Shown here: positions 14,274-19,771 of the stretch, piece by piece | How positions within the stretch are numbered: position 1 is the stretch's first letter | How the letters are laid out: each line of letters opens with the position of its first letter | Origin: CAYXXZ01 sp050175615 | Lineage (GTDB): Bacteria; Pseudomonadota; Gammaproteobacteria; Pseudomonadales; Porticoccaceae | DNA length: 19,771 nucleotides | Assembly (NCBI GenBank): GCA_050175615.1 | Contig: JBFXIU010000043.1 | Location: 1 to 19,771, forward strand | Reading direction: 5' to 3' | Notes under the pieces: model-generated | The model's database searches: none | What the model was told of the DNA's origin: nothing | Seen by the model: only the letters and a program-made list of their open reading frames with translations | Translations under genes and position numbers: made by a program

Positions 14274-15968
14274 ATGAATTTAACTCAGCTGCTGGCGATT
14301 ATTTCCCCACCCAGGCGCGCCCTGGCTTTTTGCCTGTTATTGCTCTTGGCCAGCAGTTTGATTGCGCTGTTGAACCCCTGGGTTGCGGGGCAATTCACCA
14401 ATCACATTCTCGATCATGGCCATACTTTCTTCCCCAGCTTTCAGGTGTTGATGCTGTTTTGGATTGCCCTGGTGATCATGCGCAGCCTGCTTTCCTTTGC
14501 CACCAGTTACCTCACGGGCTGCGCCGCAGAGGATGTGCTCGCCCGGTTGCGCTCCAGGCTGTACGAACACTTGCAGCTGCTTCCCGTGGCTTATTTCGAC
14601 GACCAAAAACGCGGTAATGTTCTCAGCATTCTCACCAGTGACTCCGCCATTATCAGTAACTTCGTCACCGGCACCCTGATTCAGATACTGCCCTCTGCCC
14701 TCACTTTTCTCGGCGCCGCAGCCATGATGCTGTGGCTCAGCCCGGCGATGGCGGCCATTGTGCTTGCCCTGCTCCCTGTCTATATAGTGGCGATGAAGCT
14801 GATCTCCAGAAGAATACGGCCACTCTCCAGGGAATGGGTGGACGCCTACGGCAACCTTGTCTCCCTGATCGAGGAAAACCTGGGGTTGCTGCCAGCCATC
14901 AAGTCCTACACCAGGGAGCGCCAGGAGTTTGCCAACTTTGGCAACAAGAATACCCACCTCTTGCACCTTTCCAAGCGCCAGCTGTTTATTCATGCACTGC
15001 TGCCGCCAGCCGTGACATTGCTCGCGGGTATTGGTCTGCTGGTTCTGGTGTGGTTTGGCTACACGCAAATTAACAGTGGCGCCATGTTGCCCTCTGATCT
15101 GGTGAGCCTGTTGTTTTACGCCATTCTGCTCAACCAGCCATTGAGCCAACTGGCAAACGTCTACGGCCAGCTGCAAAGAACCAGAGGCGCATCAGAGCGC
15201 ATCATGGCGTTTCTCGAACAACAGCGGGAACCGGACGACAACGGCTTGCCGGAGCTTCGCGCAGCCAATGGCGAGATACGCCTAACCGGCGTCAGCTTTG
15301 CCTATTCGGGCGTCGAGCAATCTCCCCTTTTTCAAGCCCTGGATTTCCATATTAACCCCAGAGAAACCATTGCCATTGTCGGCAAAAATGGCGCCGGCAA
15401 AAGTACTTTTGCCCATCTATTGATGCGCCTTATTGAGCCGACAGCAGGCACCATTACTATCGACGGCCAGGATATTGGCAATGTGTCCACCGCCAGCGTT
15501 CGCAGCCAGATTGGCCTGGTGGCTCAACACACGTTACTGCTGAATGGCACCGTCGCCGACAATATTGGCTGGGGAAAGGCGTTTGCCACACGGGATGAAA
15601 TAGAGGCCGCCGCCAAAGCCGCCTGCGCCCACGACTTTATTGTCGAGCTGCCCCAGGGTTATAACACGCTGATTGGCGACCAGGGGCTGAAGCTTTCCGG
15701 TGGCCAGCGGCAACGGCTTTCCCTTGCCAGAGCATTGCTTAAAAACCCGCCCATTCTTATTCTCGACGAAGCTACATCCATGTTTGATCCGGCCGCCGAA
15801 GCGGAATTTCTTCGTGACTGCAAACCCCTGTTCAGCAATCGCACTGTGATTCTTATCACCCACCGCCCGGCGAGTCTGGCAATAGCAGATCGTGTTCTGC
15901 GTTTGAACAATGGTAAATTTACCGAGGTCAGTGACGTGGGGCACTATTTGCGAACCGGCGAGCTGTAA
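14274..15968 (+). CDS. lasso peptide ABC exporter (D protein)
   Basis: 564-residue type-IV half-transporter that dimerises in the inner membrane. Six membrane helices occupy about 15-310. The nucleotide-binding domain follows, with Walker A GKNGAGKST (370-378), signature LSGGQ (474-478), Walker B ILILDEA (494-500) and switch His530. Lasso exporters (McjD-like) pump the mature peptide out and give self-immunity. No peptidase domain precedes the membrane region, as expected when a separate B2 cleaves the leader. ATG 14274 is the first plausible start, and the N-terminus aligns with related exporters, but no Shine-Dalgarno is visible. It ends 30 bases before the convergent rmlC. Exporter function is firm; the cargo is inferred from the cluster. 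Confidence 0.93.
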   Translation: MNLTQLLAIISPPRRALAFCLLLLLASSLIALLNPWVAGQFTNHILDHGHTFFPSFQVLMLFWIALVIMRSLLSFATSYLTGCAAEDVLARLRSRLYEHLQLLPVAYFDDQKRGNVLSILTSDSAIISNFVTGTLIQILPSALTFLGAAAMMLWLSPAMAAIVLALLPVYIVAMKLISRRIRPLSREWVDAYGNLVSLIEENLGLLPAIKSYTRERQEFANFGNKNTHLLHLSKRQLFIHALLPPAVTLLAGIGLLVLVWFGYTQINSGAMLPSDLVSLLFYAILLNQPLSQLANVYGQLQRTRGASERIMAFLEQQREPDDNGLPELRAANGEIRLTGVSFAYSGVEQSPLFQALDFHINPRETIAIVGKNGAGKSTFAHLLMRLIEPTAGTITIDGQDIGNVSTASVRSQIGLVAQHTLLLNGTVADNIGWGKAFATRDEIEAAAKAACAHDFIVELPQGYNTLIGDQGLKLSGGQRQRLSLARALLKNPPILILDEATSMFDPAAEAEFLRDCKPLFSNRTVILITHRPASLAIADRVLRLNNGKFTEVSDVGHYLRTGEL

Positions 15969-15998
15969 AGCATCCCTGTCACCGCACGCAGGATCAAC

Positions 15999-16535
15999 TC
16001 AGAACAGCGGGCAGTCCTTGAAAGGCAAGCCCAGCGCATCTTTCGCAGATACCAGTGGATTATCTAGAGGCCAGCGAATATCCAGATCCGCATCATTCCA
16101 CAGCAGGCAATGTTCATTTTCAGGGCGGTAATACTCTGTGCATTTATAGGCGAATAGCGCCGTGTCGCTGGTGACACAAAAGCCGTGGGCAAATCCCGGT
16201 GGCACCCAGAGTTGATGGTGATTTTCCGACGACAGATATTCCCCTACCCAGCGGCCAAAGGTCGGGGAATTTTCGCGCATATCCACAGCCACATCGAAAA
16301 CTTCGCCCTGCAGGACATAGACCAGTTTCCCCTGTGGATTGGGCTGCTGGTAATGAAGGCCGCGCAATACGCCTTTTTGGGATAGCGATAGATTGTCTTG
16401 GACAAAATTGCCCTCAATACCGGCATCCTGGTAGCGTTGCGCCTGAAAGGTTTCCTGGAAATAGCCACGGGAATCGCCAAATACTTTTGGCTTGATAAGA
16501 AGAACATCGGGAATTGCTGTTGCCGTTATTTCCAT
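15999..16535 (-). CDS. rmlC: dTDP-4-dehydrorhamnose 3,5-epimerase
   Basis: 178-residue cupin enzyme, third step of dTDP-L-rhamnose synthesis. Family landmarks are IPDVLLIKPKVFGDSRGYF near the N-terminus, GVLRGLHYQ (catalytic His region, about 55-63), VDMRENSPTFGRW, and WVPPGFAHGF with a later KCTEYY segment. The length matches the family. It is the last gene of the minus-strand rml operon and converges on the lasso exporter gene. The start ATG 16535 has GGAG/GAGAAG purine-rich sequence upstream, with 55 bases separating it from rmlA. Confidence 0.96.
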   Translation of the reverse strand: MEITATAIPDVLLIKPKVFGDSRGYFQETFQAQRYQDAGIEGNFVQDNLSLSQKGVLRGLHYQQPNPQGKLVYVLQGEVFDVAVDMRENSPTFGRWVGEYLSSENHHQLWVPPGFAHGFCVTSDTALFAYKCTEYYRPENEHCLLWNDADLDIRWPLDNPLVSAKDALGLPFKDCPLF

Positions 16536-16590
16536 AAACAGCTTCTCGCTCCTACGGGGCAGCTATCAAATAGAACGGGGAGGATTGTCA

Positions 16591-17478
16591 TTAAAAAATC
16601 TTTTCGTTGATGATATTGATCAGATACTGACCATAACCATTCTTTTTCAGCGGCTCCGCCAGTCGCAGCACCTGCTCGGCATCAATAAAACCCTGGCGAA
16701 ACGCCACCTCTTCCGGGCAGGCGATTTTCAGCCCCTGGCGGCGCTCCAGGGTTTCGATAAAGCTGGCCGCTTCCAACAGGGATTCGTGGGTGCCGGTATC
16801 GAGCCAGGCGGTTCCCCGCCCCATATTTTCCACAGTGAGTTGTCCTCGCTCCAGGTAATAGCGGTTGATGTCGGTAATTTCCAGCTCTCCCCTGGCGCTG
16901 GGCTTGATGCTTTTGGCCACATCTACCACCTGCTGGTCGTAAAAATAGAGGCCGGTAACCGCATAGCGGGATTTCGGTGCGACGGGCTTTTCCTCAATGC
17001 TGATGGCGACACCCTGGTTGTCAAATTCAACCACCCCGTAACGCTCAGGATCATTGACCGGATAGGCGAATACCGTCGCCCCGGTTTCTTTGGCAACTGC
17101 GCGCTTTAGCCTGCTGGTAATCTCGTCGCCATAAAAAAGGTTGTCGCCAAGAATCAAGGCAGAGGGGTGATTGTCAATAAATGACTCACCGATAATAAAA
17201 GCCTGAGCCAAACCGTCGGGGGAAGGTTGCACTGCATAGGAAATGCTGATACCCCACTGACTGCCATCGGCGAGAAGTTGCTGAAACCTGGGAATATCCT
17301 GGGGTGTGGAAATCAGCAGAATCTCGCGAATACCGCCCTGCATCAGGGTGGTCAACGGATAGTAGATCATGGGTTTATCGTAAACCGGCAGCAGCTGTTT
17401 TGAAATCACCTGAGTGACGGGATAAAGCCTGGTGCCCGATCCCCCGGCGAGAATAATTCCTTTGCGACTGCTCATCAT
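16591..17478 (-). CDS. rmlA: glucose-1-phosphate thymidylyltransferase
   Basis: 295-residue nucleotidyltransferase forming dTDP-glucose, the first step of the rhamnose pathway. The N-terminus holds GIILAGGSGTRLYP (about 8-21) and KQLLPVYDKPMIYYPL, the nucleotide and sugar-phosphate binding motifs. Further on are ILGDNLFYG and EEKPVAPKS, also characteristic. Two adjacent ATGs (17478 and 17475) are possible starts, with AGGA 8 nt upstream of the first. Length and motifs are normal. Its product feeds rmlB; rhamnose would supply the nearby polysaccharide genes. Confidence 0.97.
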   Translation of the reverse strand: MMSSRKGIILAGGSGTRLYPVTQVISKQLLPVYDKPMIYYPLTTLMQGGIREILLISTPQDIPRFQQLLADGSQWGISISYAVQPSPDGLAQAFIIGESFIDNHPSALILGDNLFYGDEITSRLKRAVAKETGATVFAYPVNDPERYGVVEFDNQGVAISIEEKPVAPKSRYAVTGLYFYDQQVVDVAKSIKPSARGELEITDINRYYLERGQLTVENMGRGTAWLDTGTHESLLEAASFIETLERRQGLKIACPEEVAFRQGFIDAEQVLRLAEPLKKNGYGQYLINIINEKIF

Positions 17479-17527
17479 TGCATTAGTCCTGTCTGTCTAT
17501 GGCCATTGTTTGTATGGCAACCGTTTT

Positions 17528-18454
17528 TCAATCCTTGATTGCTGTTTTAAGCTCCAGGTTGTATTGACTGCGAAACAATGAACGCCAATGGGGAGGCAGT
17601 ATAGCAAAGGTGGTTTTTAGCCTGGTTGTGTCCAGCATGGAATTGGCGGGGCGGCGCGCCGGGGTGGGATAGGCCGAAGTGGGTACCGCTTTAATATTGT
17701 CGGGATCGAGTTTTAGCTTGGCGCCCCTGTCTTTGGCAAACCGGACGACCTCTTTGGCGAACTCATACCAACTGATGCCACCCGCGGGAACCAGGTTGTA
17801 GAGCCCGCACTTGGTCCTATCCGCCAGTACCTGGGCGATGCATTCGCTAGTCACGCTCGCAAGCCAAGCCACCGGCGTCGGCGCACCCAACTGATCGCAC
17901 ACCACGGAAAGCTCGTCCCGCTCAAATGCCAGACGCATGATTGTGTTGGGGAAATTAGCGCCCTCGGCGGAGTAAAGCCAGGTGACGCGAAAAACCAGAT
18001 AGGCGCAACCGCTGGCCTCAATGGCTCTGAGACCCGCCAGCTTGGTTTTACCGTAAATATTGAGGGGATTGGGATTATCGGACTCCAACCAGGGACTGCG
18101 CTTAGTGCCGTCAAAAACGTAATCAGTGGAATAGTCCACCAGCAAGGCATGATTTTCAGCGGCATAAGCAGCCAGCACCAGGGGAAGCTGTGCATTGAGC
18201 ACCTCAGCGAGTTCAGGCTCCGACTCCGCCCTATCCACGGCGGTATAGGCGGCGGCATTGACGATAATCTGTGGGCTCAAACTGTGGAGTAACTGTTTCA
18301 CCGCGGCCAAATTCGCAAGATCAGCTTGCTCGCGGGTAAGGGCAACAACCTCCCCCAAAGGCGTTAAGGCGGTCTGCAGCTCGCGCCCGAGCTGACCGGC
18401 GGCACCCAACAAAACAATTTTGGGCGGCACGGCTACCGAGATCTCAGTTTCCAT
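17528..18454 (-). CDS. rmlD: dTDP-4-dehydrorhamnose reductase
   Basis: 308-residue short-chain-type reductase, last step of dTDP-L-rhamnose synthesis. NAD(P)-binding motif GAAGQLGRELQ (about 18-28), the NAAAYTAVDRAE segment, YSTDYVFDGT, and the catalytic YxxxK in IYGKTKLAG are all present. The reading frame starts 11 bases inside the end of rmlB, so translation is probably coupled. The exact start is not fixed by a strong Shine-Dalgarno, and the first residues before KIVLLG are variable in the family. It is followed after 49 bases by rmlA. Confidence 0.95.
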   Translation of the reverse strand: METEISVAVPPKIVLLGAAGQLGRELQTALTPLGEVVALTREQADLANLAAVKQLLHSLSPQIIVNAAAYTAVDRAESEPELAEVLNAQLPLVLAAYAAENHALLVDYSTDYVFDGTKRSPWLESDNPNPLNIYGKTKLAGLRAIEASGCAYLVFRVTWLYSAEGANFPNTIMRLAFERDELSVVCDQLGAPTPVAWLASVTSECIAQVLADRTKCGLYNLVPAGGISWYEFAKEVVRFAKDRGAKLKLDPDNIKAVPTSAYPTPARRPANSMLDTTRLKTTFAILPPHWRSLFRSQYNLELKTAIKD

Positions 18455-19511
18455 AGTGGGCGTCTATCCACTCCAAATAACTGCCGGAAGTAATGCTTTC
18501 TATCCAGGCGCTGTTGCCCAAATACCAGTCGAGGGTTTTGGCCAGCCCGCTTTCAAAGGTTTCCCGGGGTTGCCAGCCCAGCTCCCTTTGAATTTTGCCT
18601 GCATCTATGGCGTAGCGGCGGTCGTGGCCGGGGCGGTCTTTTATAAAGGTAATCAGCTCGCTGTAATGGGCTATACCCTCGGGTTTTGCAGAAACCCGGT
18701 CTTCAAGCAACCGGCAGAGGGTACTGACAACCTCAAGATTGGTTTTTTCGTTGTGGCCGCCGATATTGTAGGTTTCACCAACCTGTCCCTCGGTGAGCAC
18801 CAGCCACAGGGCGCGGGCGTGGTCTTCCACGTAGAGCCAATCCCTCACCTGCTGACCATCGCCATAAACCGGCAATGGCTTGCCCGCCAGGGCGTTTAAA
18901 ATCATCAGCGGAATGAGTTTTTCGGGAAACTGGCAGGGGCCGTAGTTGTTGGAACAGTTGGTGACGATAACCGGCAGACCATAGGTTCGATACCAGGCGC
19001 GCACCAGGTGGTCTGATCCCGCCTTGCTGGCCGAATAGGGTGAGCTGGGCGCATAGGGGGTGGTTTCCATAAAGAGGCCATCAGTGCCGTCGAGATCGCC
19101 GTAGACTTCATCGGTGGAAATATGGTGAAAACGGAAAGCGTTCTTTTGGGCTTCGGGCAGTCCTGACCAGTATTGCCGCGCCGCCTCCAGCAATGTGTAG
19201 GTGCCGACAATATTGGTGTGAATAAAATCACCGGGAGCATGGATGGAGCGATCCACATGGCTTTCCGCCGCCAGGTGCATCACCGCGTCAGGGAGGTGAT
19301 GGGCAAAGATGGCGTCGATTGCCCTGCGATCGCCAATATCGGCGCGCTCGAAGCTGTAGCGGGGATTGCTTTCCACTTCGGCAAGGGAGGCGGGGTTGGC
19401 CGCATAGGTCAGTTTGTCGACATTGACAACCTGCGCATCCGTGGTGGCCATTAGGTAGCGAATCAGCGCCGACCCGATAAAACCGGCGCCGCCTGTAATC
19501 AGTATTTTCAT
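18444..19511 (-). CDS. rmlB: dTDP-glucose 4,6-dehydratase
   Basis: 355-residue extended short-chain dehydrogenase/reductase converting dTDP-glucose to the 4-keto-6-deoxy sugar. Visible are the NAD-binding GGAGFIGSALIRY (7-19), HLAAESHVDRS, the catalytic STDEVYGDL and YSASKAGSDHLVRA (active-site Tyr and Lys), and NNYGPCQFPEKLIP. Length and motifs are typical. AGGGA lies 6 nt before ATG 19511. It is the first gene of the rml operon. The 94 bases to dcd hold no clear promoter, so transcription from upstream is possible. Confidence 0.97.
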   Translation of the reverse strand: MKILITGGAGFIGSALIRYLMATTDAQVVNVDKLTYAANPASLAEVESNPRYSFERADIGDRRAIDAIFAHHLPDAVMHLAAESHVDRSIHAPGDFIHTNIVGTYTLLEAARQYWSGLPEAQKNAFRFHHISTDEVYGDLDGTDGLFMETTPYAPSSPYSASKAGSDHLVRAWYRTYGLPVIVTNCSNNYGPCQFPEKLIPLMILNALAGKPLPVYGDGQQVRDWLYVEDHARALWLVLTEGQVGETYNIGGHNEKTNLEVVSTLCRLLEDRVSAKPEGIAHYSELITFIKDRPGHDRRYAIDAGKIQRELGWQPRETFESGLAKTLDWYLGNSAWIESITSGSYLEWIDAHYGN

Positions 19512-19578
19512 CGCTTTTCCCTGAATTTCACCTGCAAGACGCCTGCACAGCCCGTCAATCCCATCAGCTACCCTGGAA

Positions 19579-19593
19579 GCCGGGCGCCCCGGC
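19579..19593. other. GC-rich hairpin between dcd and rmlB
   Basis: GCCGGG, loop CGC, CCCGGC form a perfect 6-bp stem 13 bases after the dcd stop codon on the minus strand. No T-run follows, so an intrinsic terminator is doubtful; a Rho-dependent end or read-through into rmlB are both possible. Confidence 0.35.
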
Positions 19594-19605
19594 CATAAAC
19601 CAAAA

Positions 19606-19771
19606 CTATGCCTTGGGCAAAGTCACCCCTCTCTGCCCCTGGTATTTACCGCCGCGATCCTTGTAGGAGACTTCACAGACTTCGTCGGACTCAAAGAACA
19701 GCATCTGCGCCACCCCTTCATTGGCATAGATTTTTGCCGGCAGGTTGGTGGTGTTGGAAAACTCCAGGGTC
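19606..19771 (-). CDS. dcd: dCTP deaminase, C-terminal part (runs off the right edge)
   Basis: The last 54 codons are present and the 5' part lies outside the window. The visible sequence includes LEFSNTTNLPAKIYANEGVA and then QMLFFESDEVCEVSYKDRGG, ending GKYQGQRGVTLPKA, the highly conserved C-terminus of proteobacterial Dcd. The enzyme deaminates dCTP to dUTP in thymidylate supply. It is a housekeeping gene on the same strand as rmlB, 94 bases upstream of it, and marks the probable core-genome side of this locus. Confidence 0.95.
   Translation of the reverse strand, partial: TLEFSNTTNLPAKIYANEGVAQMLFFESDEVCEVSYKDRGGKYQGQRGVTLPKA

Noticed and set aside
14337..15176. Long minus-strand open frame of 279 codons opposite the exporter gene
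   Set aside because: It is rich in Q, H and G, has no recognisable domain, and lies entirely antisense to the conserved ABC exporter; it is a shadow frame.
16492..17109. Plus-strand open frame of 205 codons opposite rmlA
   Set aside because: It is antisense to strongly conserved rmlA motifs and has no family features of its own.
1..19771. CRISPR arrays, tRNA or rRNA genes, phage attachment sites
   Set aside because: No regularly spaced direct repeats, tRNA-like folds or rRNA segments were seen on either strand.

Overview
The window looks like a gammaproteobacterial chromosome, plausibly a marine Cellvibrionales-type organism. That placement is an inference from the mixture of genes (RfaH with an ops site, Wza/Wzc/CpsB-type polysaccharide export, rmlBDAC, and a gammaproteobacterial-looking Dcd C-terminus) and is not proven.

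Left block (1-8466, all minus strand): an exopolysaccharide/capsule operon. Read 5'->3' it encodes a small secreted protein of unknown role, an O-antigen ligase/Wzy-type membrane protein, an outer-membrane beta-barrel, a short Wza/EpsE-type export protein, a Wzc-type co-polymerase with tyrosine kinase, a PHP-type tyrosine phosphatase (CpsB/Wzb), a VpsP-like membrane protein and an RfaH antiterminator. A strong promoter (TTGACA-N17-TATAAG) sits in front of it. An 82-bp MITE-like element with 11-bp target duplications lies between the kinase and phosphatase genes. Immediately downstream of rfaH are a second minus-strand promoter and an exact 13-nt ops element. They suggest that the next operon, off the left edge, is RfaH-dependent.

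Middle block (about 8590-15968, plus strand): a complete lasso-peptide biosynthetic cluster. Its order is RRE protein B1, leader peptidase B2, a PRMT-fold methyltransferase, the asparagine-synthetase-like lasso cyclase, the 60-residue precursor, an HPr-kinase-like peptide kinase and an ABC exporter. The predicted core has two cysteines and no arginine. The methyltransferase lacks the first glutamate of the PRMT double-E loop, so it probably modifies something other than arginine. Methyltransferase and kinase together point to a lasso peptide with two tailoring steps, which I consider the most interesting system in the window. A REPIN-like palindrome cluster separates the kinase and exporter genes.

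Right block (15999-19771, minus strand): the four dTDP-L-rhamnose genes, transcribed rmlB-rmlD-rmlA-rmlC, preceded by the 3' end of dcd (dCTP deaminase), which runs off the right edge. The plus-strand lasso cluster therefore lies between two minus-strand blocks of cell-surface polysaccharide genes, which looks like an inserted accessory module.
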